Origin: Pratylenchus scribneri
Lineage: Eukaryota; Nematoda; Chromadorea; Rhabditida; Pratylenchidae
DNA: 64,000 nucleotides
Direction: 5' to 3'
Assembly: GCA_030063045.1 (NCBI GenBank)
Contig: JAQSEB010000155.1
Location: forward strand, 186,001-250,000
The notes beneath the pieces were generated by a model. The model did no database searches. It worked only from the letters and a program-made list of their open reading frames with translations, and was not told the origin of the DNA. Position numbers and translations under genes: made by a program. Shown one piece after another: positions 1-13,007 of this stretch. Numbering within the stretch: position 1 is the stretch's first letter; each line of letters opens with the position of its first letter.

Positions 1-105
1 CAACAAGTCCATCTTGGGAAAAAGTCATTATGGGCCCACATTCCTCAGTATTCCATTTGTTGGCTTTCATTGCCTATTATAATAATAGAATTGAATAATT
101 TAAAT

Positions 106-605
106 TTAATTTTGATTAAATTTGCTCACCAATTTGATGCTTTCAATCATTTTTCGAACATTTCTGGCCAAAAGGCCATTTGGCATTTTGGCCAGAAGGC
201 CGAATGCTTTTTTCAATGGCATTGTGGCAAACAATTCATTCACCAATTCGGCCGGCAATTCTCTTAGATAAATCAATGATTTTGGTAGCTGCAAATGATA
301 TTTGTAAAACAAATTAAAATTAATTTTATATTCCCCAAAATTAACCAAAAATTCAATTTTTCTATTTTTATAACCTTTTCCACTGGATTTTGTTCGGAAT
401 TCATCAATTTCCTTTTTATTCCCAATTTTTCATTTTGTTCGATCATTTTTGACATCATTCGTTCATCATTTTCCACCAATTTTTTAATATTCACTTTCAA
501 TTCAACATTTTCCTCATTCATATGACCCATTAAATTTTGCTTCTTCTCTTCAAATTTGCCATTTTTCAATTCAACAATTTTTTCTTGATCATTTTGCTCT
601 GTCAT
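106..605 (-). CDS. Short F-box-like protein, 2 exons
   Basis: Exon 1 is 605..375 and exon 2 is 288..106; the 86-base intron reads AAG|GTTA ... TTTGCAG and the phase is 0 on both sides. The product is 137 residues. Residues 1-77 are charged and probably coiled-coil (many E, K, N, with EEKKQN and EENVEL stretches). Residues ~78-137 begin LPKSLIYLRELPAELVNELF, followed by MPLKKAFGLLAKM, the usual shape of an F-box (LPxEL...LP...). F-box proteins bind Skp1 and bring targets to SCF ubiquitin ligases; that role is inferred here from the motif alone. No substrate-binding repeat follows, so the protein is either minimal or truncated. A related short gene lies at 54035..54271. Confidence 0.6.
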
Positions 606-849
606 TATTAAATAAAATTTGCTTTATTTTCTTTTCTTGTTCTAAAATATAGAAATAAATTTTATGGAATAAAGTAGGTAAATATTTAATAATTATTATT
701 TAAGTTTATGAATGAATTTTTGAGTTGAAAATGATGGAATATGCATTCGACTAAAAGTACTTTTTTTTTGTTTTTGAGAGTAATAATGTTGAGGGGAATT
801 CGCCTTTATTAATGGCATTCTTTCCATCAACAAAGATTGGGAAAAGAAA

Positions 850-978
850 ATGGCATTCGGGCAACTTTGGATCAAAAATGAGGCAAAATTGGCTTTATTT
901 TATTATTTTCTGGGTCATATAATGAAAAATGAGTATTCAAATGCGGATTTGAATGAATTGATGAGAAAATTGCCTTGA
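850..978 (+). CDS. Possible short reading frame, unknown
   Basis: An ATG-started frame of 42 codons (MAFGQLWIKNEA... to LMRKLP) with gene-like codon choice. The frame is open upstream to about 790, so it could be the end of a longer exon. No family is recognised and no splice partner was found. It may be a gene relic. Confidence 0.2.
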   Translation: MAFGQLWIKNEAKLALFYYFLGHIMKNEYSNADLNELMRKLP

Positions 979-1908
979 GCAAAAATTGAATTATTGTTTA
1001 TTTGTAAGTTTAGTTTGATCAATTTTAAAAACAATCAGAATTCTGAATAATTTTGCAAATTTTTATTGAGTAAAATGATGAACGGATATTTCCATCTGAG
1101 TGAAGACTCAGGAAAATATTGGAGGGAACCTAGGACAATTTGATGGGGGCTCATAAAGAAAAAAAAAGTACATTCCATGGCTTTTCTGTACTAATTAAAT
1201 TACGGATTTATTCCGAAATCATAAACCGAGATCTCGACTTAAGTTCCATAAGATCTCTAATTGAAGTGGCGGAATGTAATCCTCTCAACGGATTATCCTT
1301 TTTGGCAAATGTGCACTGGAATGTGGATTGGACTTAAACTCATTGGTCATTCATTCATTGCTAATGCCGACGATCCAACTTGTGGAATGGCCCAAAATCC
1401 CAGTTGCCCAATGTTCAATTTGCCTTGGTCCAATTACACATTTTGGCTAAATTAAAGAGGCTCTATAAATGGAATTGCATCCACCAATGTATTCCTGGAC
1501 GATTTTCCACAACCCAGAAAACTCGTTTTTATTTTTTAATAACTTAATTAAATAAATAATAGTACAAATTTGTAAATTTTTTGATTTAATTTTTAACAAT
1601 TTTTCAGATATATTTAAAAATTTTTTCTCACAAGTCACAAAATCCATTCACATCAGCTGATAAAAATATAATATTCATAAAAAAGGAATAATAAGGAAGG
1701 GTTCATAAAAGAAAGATAAAGTGAATGAATTCCCAAATGCCGATTGCCAATTGATAAACATGAATTTACAATTTTTATCAATGAAATATCGGAAAAAGGA
1801 AGAGAAATATTTGAACGAGGGAAATGGCCGTAAATTGACCCAATTCATTTCATTTATTTTGTTTTAATCAAATTCATTCATTTTCGATATAATTTTCAGT
1901 CATTTTTA
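979..1908. other. No convincing gene
   Basis: AT-rich sequence before the phosphatase gene. Around 1261-1455 there is a cysteine-containing frame (NADDPTCGMAQNPSC) in gene-like codons, but it has no start, partner exon or recognisable family. A TTTTCAG just before 1899, ten bases upstream of the next ATG, could be a trans-splice acceptor. Confidence 0.4.
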
Positions 1909-4900
1909 ATGCATAAATTCCTTCCATTTTTGATTGTTTTCATTGTTTGCGTTGGCCAAAATGCCGGCAACAAAAATCGAATTCCCCTCAGGGATCCTTT
2001 TCGGCAACCACATTGGATGAAGCCAAAAGATGGTGGCACCATAAATCAGAATAATCGAGGCAAAAGAATTTGAATATATTTGATAACTTTGCATTAATTT
2101 TGCAGGTCCATTCTATGGGCAACCAGAACAAGTTCATCTTTCATATGGCGGTAAAATACCCATTTTCAAATAAATATTTCGGAATTTAATTCATCGTAAA
2201 TTCCGAATGGTATTCCATTAAGATTTAAGCTACCCTACCCAGGGTGAATATGGCGAACACAAATTACGTATTTTCTTTATTAAATGCAAACTCTCCAATA
2301 GAAGCCCACCCACAATTTTAAGGTACTGTACCTCTTGGCAAGAACTTTTTGATAAAATTTTTATTGAATTTCTTAGTGTCATTGGGCTTTATAAAAATGC
2401 TATAATTTGTTCAAAAATGTCAACAAATAACAGAGGAACCCAAATTTTACCCACTTTTCTGGCTTGAAAAATTAGAAGCTCCTGGCTTCTAATAGAGGAA
2501 CTGTAGTATTGATGCTGGGATGAGATATTTCTCTTTGATTTAAAACCAGAAATTGAACGCTTCAATTTACTTGAATGACCTATAATTATTTAAATAGCCT
2601 AGACTAGAACAAAAAAAAAAAGAATTTATTCAAAATCGACCACTTCCATTTCCCAAAACTTTCATCGAAATATTCCACACAATTTATGGATCGAAAATAT
2701 TCAATTCTCCTTTAAAAAGGTGATCCCAGTCGTCAATATATCACCTGGATCACATTCGATGATACACTGGAATCAATGGTGGAATATGGCTTGGAATATT
2801 CAAAATTGGACAAAAAGGAAATGGCAAAAGTGGATTATTTTGTGGATGGTGGCACCGAGAAAACTAAACGATATAATCATCGAGCACTGTTGGAGGGCAT
2901 TCGTCCGGGCGTTCGATATTGTGAGAATTAAGGAAATATTTTTGTAATTTTGTTTTTGAATTAAGTCTATCGAGTCGGCTCCCAATATGGATGGAGTCCA
3001 ATTTATTCATTTTTTGGTCTCAAGGAAAGGCCGGAAGGCGGATTCAAGTAAATTATATAAATGAAATGCCATTTTAAATTGATAATTAAGGCCCTTATTC
3101 TTAGATCGCAAAAATCGCAAATTATCTGTCTAGATTTTTTCCTAAAATTTACCAAAAATCGGCCTCAAAACCCCAAACTAGGTAATTTTTGGCTTTTTAT
3201 TGCATTTTAAACGAAATTTTCCTTCAAATAATACCAAAATAGATATAAAATAGGACAAAATAATTTTGTCAAAAACTTGAAAATGTATAAAAACACTATT
3301 TTTTGCATTCTCATCAAAATTGATGCAAACAATAAAGGTCTAAAAATTCGAGCCCTATTGATATTGATAATATTAATTAGGTATGCGGTATTCGGCGATA
3401 TGGGCAATGTGAATGCCCGTTCCCTGGGCAAATTGCAAAAAGAGGCACAAAATGGCGATTTTGATATGATTCTGCATGTTGGTTGGTTAAATAATATTCA
3501 CCTTAAATCCTTGCAAATTTTAACAAAATTTTTTGCAGGCGATTTGGCCTACAATTTGGATACAGTAAGCAATGAACTTTGGGATAATAAGATTGGTTAA
3601 TTAGGAACCGGTATTATGTCCATAATTCAATGAGGAATTACCAATTTAGGGAAAAGCTAAACCATCCAAAATGGAATTAAGCTAATTAATAAGATTGAGT
3701 GTTTCAATAATTATTTTATACCATAATCCAAAAGGGGAAATTTAGGGAAAGTTAAACCTTAAAAAATCTAAATTCCTCTATATAATAGATATATTATATT
3801 CAAGAAACTAGCGGGCGTTCGAAAAGTGGGGCGTAAGGAAAGTGGGTGTAAGGAATATGTGGGAAGGATTTGGTAAGATGTCGGGAGGGATTACAGCCTT
3901 CTTTTCATGTTAACGCGCCAAGGCGCGTTCGACCTACCCTAGGGATTCGGATTTTGAAATTATTTAGAGGTCGTGGGTAGGCTCGCTTCGCTCGCCCCCT
4001 TCTTCCCAGGTCGTGGGCCGGCTCGCTTCGCTCGCCCGCTTTTTCCCAAGTCGTGGGCCAGGTCATGGGCAGGCTCGCTTCGCTCGCCCACTTTTTTCCC
4101 TATTTTAGAAATTTTTTGAACCGGTTTGCAAACCATCCCTTGCACGGATTATAAAACCAATTTCATTTTTGAACTCTCCATACTCGATTACCTATAACCA
4201 CCAAATTTCATCTCAAATTTATGCCGTTTGGATTAATTCATTACTGAGTTGATTATTTTCTCGTTGATCTTTTGGCCAAAAACTTAAAGCATAAGCCAGT
4301 GGCTTTCAATTCCTGTTTCTTTGGATTTTGAATTTTATTTCCCCATTTCCCTCCAAATAAAGGACCAAGGCAGTTTTGGCGATGAATTCATGCGACAAAT
4401 TGAGCCAGTGGCCGCCTATGTCCCTTATATGACGGTTGTGGGCAACCATGAATATGCCTACAATTTCTCGCATTTTGTCAATCGATTCACAATGCCAAAA
4501 TCAGAACATAATCTTTTTTATAGGTATTTTCCTTTATTTTATTGAAATTTTTAATTTTTTAGTTTCGATGTTGGCCCAGCCCATTTCATTGCTTTTTCCA
4601 CCGAATTTTACTTTTTCTTTGAATACGGCTTCGAACAATTGGCAAATCAATGGCGATGGCTTATTGAGGATTTGGAGGTAGTATAAAAATTAAAAAGTAA
4701 TAAATTTAATTTTATATTTCATTAGAAAGCCAATCAAAATCGGCACCAAGTGCCATGGATCATCACAATGGGCCACAGGCCAATGTATTGTTCCGGTTGG
4801 TATTGGCTTTGACATTAGCCAAAATTATTATTTAGTTTCCAAAGATGGATTGAATTTAATAATATCTTAACATTAAAAATAAACATTTTAGTGTAGAGAA

Positions 4901-6223
4901 AAAATAATTTTTTGTTTTTTTTAATCTCGTATAATCTCTTTTAATTGCCCATGGGGAATTAATTTTCAATCTCTTAAAAATTGGGAAAATTTGGGAATCT
5001 AATTCCTTAATTTGTGGCCATTTTCGAACCCTTATTTTTCATGAAAAAATTATATGGGATTTTAATTAAATTTTCTAAAAATGATAATAAATTTATTGGA
5101 GCTTAAATAATAGGAATTTTAATTAATTTTCCCTTTGCAGATTTTGACGGCGATGATTGCACCAGATATGATTCTGTGGTCGTCATTTTTGCCTAATTCT
5201 CTTTAATTAATATTTTATACTTTCCAGATTCGCACTGGATTGCCTGTTATTCATGCCTATGGCCTCGAAAAATTATTCTACAAATATGGAGTCGATCTGG
5301 AATTGTGGGCACATGAGCATACTTTTGAGCGAATGTTCCCCGTTTTCAATCGAACTGTCTACAATTCTACCAGCGGTATGAATTATTACCATGGATAAAT
5401 TCAATAGAATAAAATTTCAGAGAGTATTAAAATATTTCTTGTATATTAGAAACTAATGGGTTTAAAAATTTCATAGGCTCTCTTGGGTGGCTTCTAATTC
5501 TAATAGAGGATAGGCTTGTAATTTTCAAAGATTCTTCAAAAGAAAAAAAGTAACATTTTAATCCTTTTTAGCCATAAAATTTTAAAAAAGTGGGCTTTTA
5601 TTATAGGGTTAGCCTCTAGTAGACGAAATCGGTAATTTGTAATATATTTTTGAAATTAATTTGGTAAAAATGCTAGTGAATTCGTAATTAGGCCTTTAAT
5701 AATTTCCATTTTATTAAATAAATAAAAAAATTCCACAGGAAATCCCTATGTGGATCCACCAGCCCCTGTGCATGTGGTCAGTGGTTCGGCCGGATGTCAG
5801 GAAGACACTGACACTTTTGTGAAACATCCAGGCCCATGGTAATGTGTGAAATGAAATTAATGACTTTGCGCTTTTGTAATTTAGGAGTGCATTTCGTTCA
5901 AGCAATTATGGATTCAGCCGAATGCAAATTTATAATGGAACTCATCTTCATTTTGAGCAAACATTGGCATCAAATGTTAGTTAAAATTAATTATTAAATG
6001 TAATCTAACTATTTAGAATACCGTTGAGGATAGCTTCTGGCTGGGTATGCTATTATATAATCTTTTATCATTTAATATTTTTTTTTAAATTTTAGTGAAA
6101 AATGTGCATCGTCCTTATAATCATCATGACAAAATCCGTTTAATGCGCCACGGCATTTACGTGCCCCATGATTATTGCCATCATCCATCCCAATGTGGCC
6201 CATCGAAGAATGCTCATTTATAA
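1909..6223 (+). CDS. Purple acid phosphatase, secreted, 15 exons
   Basis: Exons: 1909-2032, 2106-2150, 2720-2920, 2966-3047, 3381-3481, 3539-3564, 4363-4523, 4563-4677, 4726-4795, 5141-5178, 5228-5375, 5739-5838, 5885-5975, 6017-6044, 6096-6223. All splice phases agree and give 485 residues. A signal peptide is clear (MHKFLPFLIVFIVCVGQNA). The N-terminal fibronectin-like domain holds QPEQVHLSYGG and ITWITFDD. All dinuclear metal-site motifs of the family are present: GDMG (D157), GDLAYN (D186, Y189), GNHE (N221), GH302RPMYC and AH350EH352. The family hydrolyses phosphate monoesters at acid pH and uses an Fe-Fe or Fe-Zn centre, with the tyrosine giving the purple charge-transfer band. The protein is probably secreted or lysosomal and closest to animal acid phosphatase type 7. 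The C-terminal His-rich tail (YNHHD, YCHHPSQ) is a family variation. An AATAAA lies at about 6280. Intron 6 (798 bases) carries a GC-rich tandem repeat. Confidence 0.95.
3967..4100. repeat. GC-rich ~45-bp tandem repeat in phosphatase intron 6
   Basis: Three copies of a unit built as (A)GGTCGTGGG, then GGCTCGCTTCGCTCGCC, then CTTTTTTCCC. The GC content stands out in an AT-rich intron. The reverse complement of the 17-base core recurs once, with one change, at about 35345. Just upstream (3911-3928) is a hairpin AACGCGCC-AA-GGCGCGTT. Confidence 0.8.
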
Positions 6224-6502
6224 AGAAATAATTGGAGAGGATATGAAAGAATAATATTAAGCAATCATTTAAATTTTAAATAAACAAATATTTTAGAATT
6301 TAATAAAACATGTTTTACTCAAAATAGATTATTGGAGTAATTTTGGGTTTTTTTTGTATCACAAATTGCAGTTCATAATTTTATATTATGAGATTGGTTA
6401 ATATGTGTATGCTGATCTGTCTAAAATAACAAATTATTATTTTAAAATTTTTTAAGATTTATTAACATGGAGCGAATTTTAATTTTGACCTATTTTTTCG
6501 TC

Positions 6503-7570
6503 CGGCCGGGGGCCTTTTTCAATTTCGTCAAATCAATGACTTTTTCTCATTGATTTGATGGAATTTATCATATTTTTGTTTCAATATTTAAAAAATCAAT
6601 GAGTTGATAAAATCAAATAAAAATCATTGACTTGATAGTGACTTGATGAATTTTATCATATGATAAAATCATTTCATCAAATTTTTGTTTCAATATAAAA
6701 TCAATGATATGATTTTCTCAAGTGAAATTATCAAGTGCTCTAAAAAATGGAATGTGCACTTTGGGGTAATTTGAATGCGCTGAGCATGATTCTATGCTCT
6801 ATTTTTCATTATCTTGACAACCTGATCAACTTTTCCCACGAAAAAACAAATGGGGGCCAAGGCATTTTTTTGGAATAACGGTATATATAGCTTTTCGATG
6901 CAACTAGATGGAATGAATTTAATGATATATTTTTAATTGAAAAAAATTAAAATTACAGAATTATTAGACCGTAAAAATTTTCATCTTGGTAAGGTTTCAC
7001 ACATTTAAACATAATATCTTTTGTGGACAAATTATAATAACATGATAGCATTTGATTTAATTCTCTTAAAGCTACGTCAAATAAACCTATTGACTATATA
7101 AAAATTTCGTTATAAATATGTCTTGATAGTGCTTTGTTTTAACATGGTATAAGTTGGCGATATTTTATCAGGATGATAAAATATAAAAAATATGAACTCA
7201 GAATCGTGTCCATCGCATCAATTTACTCCTAGAAATATATTTCCCATATTTTTAAAATTATTTTTCAACGAATTTTATTTCCTTCATCAACAGTCTAGTT
7301 AATGTATGAATTTCATCAAGTCATTGATATGATTTTATATTATATTGAAACAGAAATATGAGAAATCATATGAGAAATCAACTAAATTTATTGATTTTCT
7401 CAAGTTGTTTCTCATATCAATGATTTGATAAAATTGAAACAGACATATGATAAATTTCATCAAATCATTGAGAAATTTTATCATGTTTTATTGAAACAAC
7501 AAATCATTGATATGATATCAATGATTTGATTTTATCATTGAGAAATATTGAAAAAGGCCCCGGGCTACGG
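6503..7570. mobile_element. ~1.07-kb foldback element
   Basis: The two ends are inverted copies: GGGGGCCTTTTTCAAT on the left and ATTGAAAAAGGCCCCG on the right. Inside each end are many imperfect copies of ATCAATGATTTGATAAAAT, so the arms are self-complementary over roughly 200 bases. No transposase frame is seen. Exact termini and target duplication could not be fixed. Confidence 0.65.
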
Positions 7571-8610
7571 GGGATATCTCTCCAGTCCAGTTTCCACAAG
7601 AGATTGCTGTAGAAAATATGGACGTCTCAACATCCAGATTTCAGAATGGTTAAATATGCGCACCTCCACAATAGGTACAGGCTAGTCTCGTCCAGAGAAG
7701 AGAGGCATTTTTGTTGTAGTCTTTTTGGAAGTGCATTGATTCAACAATGTTTAATTTGAAAAATGAATCAAAAGAGCAATTCTTAATTGAATTCTGATTT
7801 TTTTCAGAAATAAATAATTAACATTTGGGAGAATTAATATCCTCTTCCCATTCATTTTCTAATTCACAATTTCCTAATGGCCTGACTGGCCATAATTGGA
7901 GAGATAAAAATGCAATGATTCTGTTCTATCTAAATTGTGGAACAAAAATAGTATGAATAAGAACAGAAACAAAACTTCAGAGTAAGGAAAACACTAAACA
8001 ATTAATATCTACAATTGAAAACAATATAAATAGATGGATTAATGAATTTATGGATTGTAAATTTGGGTTTTTCCACAAATTAATGTTTGTCTAGCTGATT
8101 CAGCAGCAATTCATCTATTCCCATTTTATCGAATATTTTTTACTTGGTTTTATATTAATCCATCAAATCAATCCATCCACCTATTGTAATCATTTTAGTT
8201 GAAAAATGTATTTTTTATTATTATTATTTTTTTCTGTTCAAAATAAAAATTACATAATTAAATTTTCATTCAAGCTAACTTTGTAATTAAATGCCTCATA
8301 GCCTAATCCAGGATCTATATATAATAACCTCAAATGGGGATATTCCAATTATCAAAGTCAGTTACGGTTTGAGAAAAATGATTAAATTTCAAATCGAAAT
8401 TTGGAAATTTTGCTTAAAATAACTGAAAATGGGAGAAATGAAATCGAAAACGGATTTTTTTAAAACCCAAACCTGGTTTTAAAGCCGAAACGTTCGAAAA
8501 ACCGACTTTTGCAACCCCAATTTCAATTACCCAATTAATTTGCTTTTTCAATTGAATTTAAAATAATATAAAACCCTCATTTAATCTTTTACAACAATAA
8601 TTTAAGAAAT
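7571..8610. other. Intergenic, no gene seen
   Basis: AT-rich. At 8355-8520 there is a patch rich in AACCGA/TCGGTTT-like words (ATCGAAAACGG, AAACCTGG, AAAAACCGACTTTTGC), resembling the interior of the hAT-like elements described elsewhere, but termini were not resolved. Confidence 0.5.
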
Positions 8611-8933
8611 ATGCCAAAAATATTTTCCGATTTTAAAATTAGATTCATCATCCTAATTTGCCTTTTGCATTTCTCGATAGTTCTCTGCCGAAGTGATTTT
8701 AAAATGATTGGTGGCCCCGAAAATTTACCTCCTCAATTTTCAGCGGCAGAAGAAGATTGTTTAATTCCCAAAGATTTGGTAGGAAAATTTCATTTTGAAA
8801 TTAAATATTAATTTTTTCACAGGGTTCCTTTGAAGTCAGATGCTTTCCGGATTATAAAACAGATTTATGTTCGGAACAGGCTTATCAGAATTTGAAAGAA
8901 AGTCAAAAGGCAAAAAAATGCAGCGAATTTTGA
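8611..8933 (+). CDS. Small secreted protein, 2 exons
   Basis: Exons 8611-8778 and 8823-8933, phase 0, joined by GTAGGA ... TTCACAG; the product is 92 residues. Residues ~8-26 form a hydrophobic signal peptide (RFIILICLLHFSIVLC). The mature part is ~66 residues with four cysteines (DCLIP, VRCFP, DLCSE, KKCSE) and a charged C-terminus. An AATAAA is at 8994. No family is recognised. Small secreted cysteine-bearing proteins in plant-parasitic nematodes are often effector candidates, but that is inference only. The start is the only ATG ahead of the signal peptide. Confidence 0.7.
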
Positions 8934-9451
8934 TGAAAAATTAAATTATTCGGATTAATGTTACAATTTATTTCATGCATTCTTTTAATGATGAATAAAT
9001 ATTTTTACAAATTTAAAATTAATATTTGCTTTTCCTTTCTAAAAATTAATAATAAATTTTAATTTTTTTTCATGCATTTTTGTCTAAAAACTAAGAATTA
9101 AGTTTATGATTTGAATACAAAGAATTATATTGAATTAATTTGTTAATTAATGGGGGAAAGATGGATATGGAAGAATTCCCGCATCCCGAACTTATGGAGG
9201 ACAAACTTCGAATGCTTATTCTGCAAAATAATTGCAACTATTTATTATTTCACAATTTCACACAATTTATTTATTTGGATGATATTTGAATGTATAAAAT
9301 AAAACAATTTATAAAATTTATTTATTTATTATGTAGAGAGAAGATATTGCGGAGCATTATACAATTATTTTTAAAAATTGATTTTCTAAATTGCATAGCT
9401 TTTAGGCTTAATTATCATTCAATCTATGAAATTAATGGATTTTCCTACCCT

Positions 9452-12400
9452 TCAATTGGTATTGATGGGATTTGTTTGATAAATATATATTTTCTTTGGA
9501 TTAATCGTCCAATCTTTGTTCGTGAACCAAATATTCATTATGAATTCTTTTTTCATCGATTCATTGCGCAAAATGAATTTGGCATTAGGAAGTCGAGAAT
9601 ATTGTAAATATTCGCACTTCACAGCCAGTGTTATGCCTTCTTTACGCTGAATTTGACTAAAAATTTAGGGAAAATATATTTTTGAATTTATTATAGTAGC
9701 TATTCTCGAATTCGGATATTTTATGTCAATAATATTCATCATTATTTCGACAATTTTTGAAAATTTTTTAGCCATTTGTCTAAATTTTGTTGAATTTTAA
9801 TTATTAGAAAATAATTGGATTTTTTTTAATATCTTGAAAATTTTTTTTAATAAAATATAACATTTTTGTTTAAAAAATTTTCATCGATATTTTGCCTACA
9901 TTTGGCCCCTTTTTTCAATTATTATGATTTAGAAATTTTTTTAATTAAATTAGAATCCCAAATTTATAGCAATTTTTTATCTAATTTTTACAATTATTTT
10001 ATTCTCGAGAATGGTTTTATGATTCGACCAACTTTTTTCTCTCCATATTTTCAGCAGCCGATGATAATTGTTCATCACAAATTCACTGTGGAGGCCAATC
10101 TGCTAAAATTTTTGGATCAAATTGTTCAATAATAACGAATTCGGGCATAATTGTTTCAGCTTTTTCATAAAGAAAATACTGTAAAATTGTAAAAATTAAA
10201 TTAATTTTTCTTTGTTTTTTACCTCGATCAATTTTTCAACGAATTTGCTCAAATTGCCGATGCAATAAAGAAAACGGAAACTTTTAAATTTAATTGGTGC
10301 CTTGAAGCAAGCGTCAATTAATAATTCTGGTGGATCCATTGATGAATATAAAATTTCTAGTTTTTTTTTCATTCCATTTCCATAGCCGAATCGACTAAAT
10401 ATGTTTTTTTTTGAAAATTATTAGTTTTTTTTAATATCATAAACTAAAATTTTTTGGAATTTTTATAATTTTGACATAAGTATATTAAATAATTGCCTAA
10501 AAGCAAAAAAATCACATTCCATGAAAAAATTAACTTCTCAAAAAAATCAAATTTTCAATCGAATAATTTTAAAATGTTTTTGATCCTTCTACCTATTATC
10601 GGCAATTGGCCATTTATCCAAATTTATAACATAATTTTTTGCGAGCAATTTGCCCAACAATTCCAATTCCTGTGCGGCCTTTTGTTTACCTTAAAAATAA
10701 AGAATAATTATTTTTTTAAAATTATTCTTAATTTATGAAAAAATAAATTTAAATTTGTTTCGTTTATTTTTGTAATTAAAAAATTAATTTCCAGAATTTT
10801 TGAATACATTTCGAGAAGTGAATTCCAAGATATTCAGAATTGCATCCATATTCGTTTTCCTCTGCTGCTGCAGTGCCATCTTCAGAGTTGTAATTAACCA
10901 ATTTGTTGGCAGTATTAATATGTTCAAACAATTCATTCAGAAGTGCCAATATTTCAATGCCAGAGCTATAAAAATAAAATTTAATTATATTTTTAAAGAT
11001 CTATATATATTCTAAAACAAAATTTCAAATATGTTTTTTCACCACAAGAAGATTTTTTTTCGTGAATTTATAAAATCCAAAAAACGAATAGTAAATATGA
11101 TTATAAAAATTATTTTAAAAAAAATTCAAAAATTTGAGATTTAATTTTTTCCATCGATAAATAATTCAACATCTAATTGGTTAATATTTAATTTATTTTT
11201 AATTAATAATTATTTAATAATTTTATCCCTGACAATACACGTATATAATAATCGGTTCAGATTGTCAAATACCGGGATAATAATACATACTAAATTCTTA
11301 TATCTAGAAAAACAAAATTAACTCTATATCAGCAGAGCGTGGCACTGTGATTACGATGCATTTATAAATGTGGCCAAAAATTTGCCGGCCAACAAATTCT
11401 AAAAAAAAATAAAAACAATTATCTTTTTTTTTGCATATTTTATATTTTTTTTACCAACAAAGGCGAAACTTTTTGCGCAACTTTTCCATTCGAGTGGGAC
11501 AAATATTTGTGTATTTTCCGAATTATCTTCATCATCGATAGCTTTCTCCAAATCTGTGGGTAAAAATTTAAATTCTCCCCAAATTGGGCGAAGAGCACAA
11601 TACAATAGTAAAAATAAAAAATCATTTTAAATTTGAACTTTTTATGAGAAAAAATAATTTTATTTCTCCAGATATTTTTATGTTATACACATGTTCACTT
11701 ATTTATTAATACTTAGTTTTTTTTTTTTGTCTTTCCAAACATTATATATTATATAATTAATTTCAAATTTAAAGTGAATTTTTTTATATTTTATACCATT
11801 GTGGATGTGACTTTTTAGTTAGGAAAAGGAATCGGATGCAAAATATAAATATTTTATCCATTTTGATATAAAAATTCGAACTCATCATAATTACCTTTAA
11901 TTATCACAAAAAATCGGATGTATTTCCTTTGAACGGGATCATTTTTATCATTGGCGAGACAGCGGCATCCAATAGGATGCACCTCCTATATAAAATTATA
12001 TCATTAGTGTAAATTTTATTTTGATTATGATTTCTGTCTCAAAAAAATATAGTACAATTATTTTTCTTATTTTTCTCAATTATAAATGAATACGAAAAAA
12101 AATACTGGATTAAAACGATGGAATAATATTTGCAATAAGAATTTTGAAGATCAAATCAAAATATGAATTTTAGTTTTAAATTTAGCAAATTAGTAATGAA
12201 TTGATTAGTAAAAAGAATAGATTTAATGAAATTTTCAAGAATTACTACCACCAAAAAATTGGAAAATAAACCATAATTGGACAATTTTGGAAGAATTTAC
12301 TGTCGAAAACTGAACATTTTTAGCTGTTCGAAATGGATTTTATCAGGTGTAGGATTAGATTTAGCTTAAGACGAAACTTTGGAATATAGGAGTTTTAAAA

Positions 12401-13007
12401 AATTCCGATTTCATTAAAGTAAAATGGCCTCAAAAATTTTGTTTTTAAAAGTTTTCGAAAATTTCTATTTTTCTAATTTACATTTTTAGAATGATTGCTA
12501 ATACTGTAAAATATTGGCCAATGCGTAAAATTAGAATATTTAAAAAATATTTCATCAACTTTTAACAAATGAAAAAATACATATAGGAAAATACCCTCTT
12601 AAATTTAATTATTTTAATAATTTCATTTTTCAAAACTAATAAGGTAATTTAATTAATTTTTGGGAAAAAAAATTTAAATAATATTCTTCCCTAATATATA
12701 TTATTTTATTGCAAATTCACTTCAATTTCGTCCTCTTGACCATCGACATGTGCGCAATAAATAAAATTTTCCAAAGAGATGGTCCTAATTTGAAATTGCC
12801 GCTGACCATCATCATTCTGCTGCTTTTGGTCATCGATCAATGGTAGCTCTTTCAACAATAACTATTATAAAAATTTAATTTTATATTCAAATATTTGATT
12901 TAATTTAAAATCAAAAAATAAAAAATAAAACTCACAATTTCCAATGAAAAAAAAATTTTATTCTCAGGTAAATTAAATAATTTTGTATTTTGGCCAATCG
13001 ATTCCAT
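9452..13007 (-). CDS. Unrecognised 400-residue protein, 10 exons
   Basis: Exons in transcript order: 13007-12936, 12861-12721, 11985-11895, 11553-11455, 11398-11323, 10965-10808, 10689-10593, 10394-10223, 10178-10087, 9656-9452. All ten join in phase without a stop, which is strong evidence for a real gene although no exon is long. The product starts MESIGQNTKLFNLPENKIFF. It has an acidic insert (DDEDNSENTQ), a central helical part (SGIEILALLNELFEHIN; ELELLGKLLAKNYVI) and a C-terminal part with FVIIEQFDPKILADWP and FILRNESMKKEFIMNIWF. No signal peptide or membrane segment is visible. I recognise no family or catalytic motif. The start is chosen because a TTTAG acceptor lies just upstream and no compatible exon precedes it; further 5' exons remain possible. 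Confidence 0.75.

Noticed and set aside
3778..3941. Possible small Helitron in phosphatase intron 6 (TCTATATAATAG start, hairpin then CTAG)
   Set aside because: Flanking bases are not A and T (C before, G after) and no empty site is available.
11440..11625. Minus-strand frame with a signal-like start (MIFYFYYCIVLFAQF)
   Set aside because: Overlaps exon 4 of the ten-exon gene in another phase. The acidic frame joins in phase with both neighbours and is preferred.
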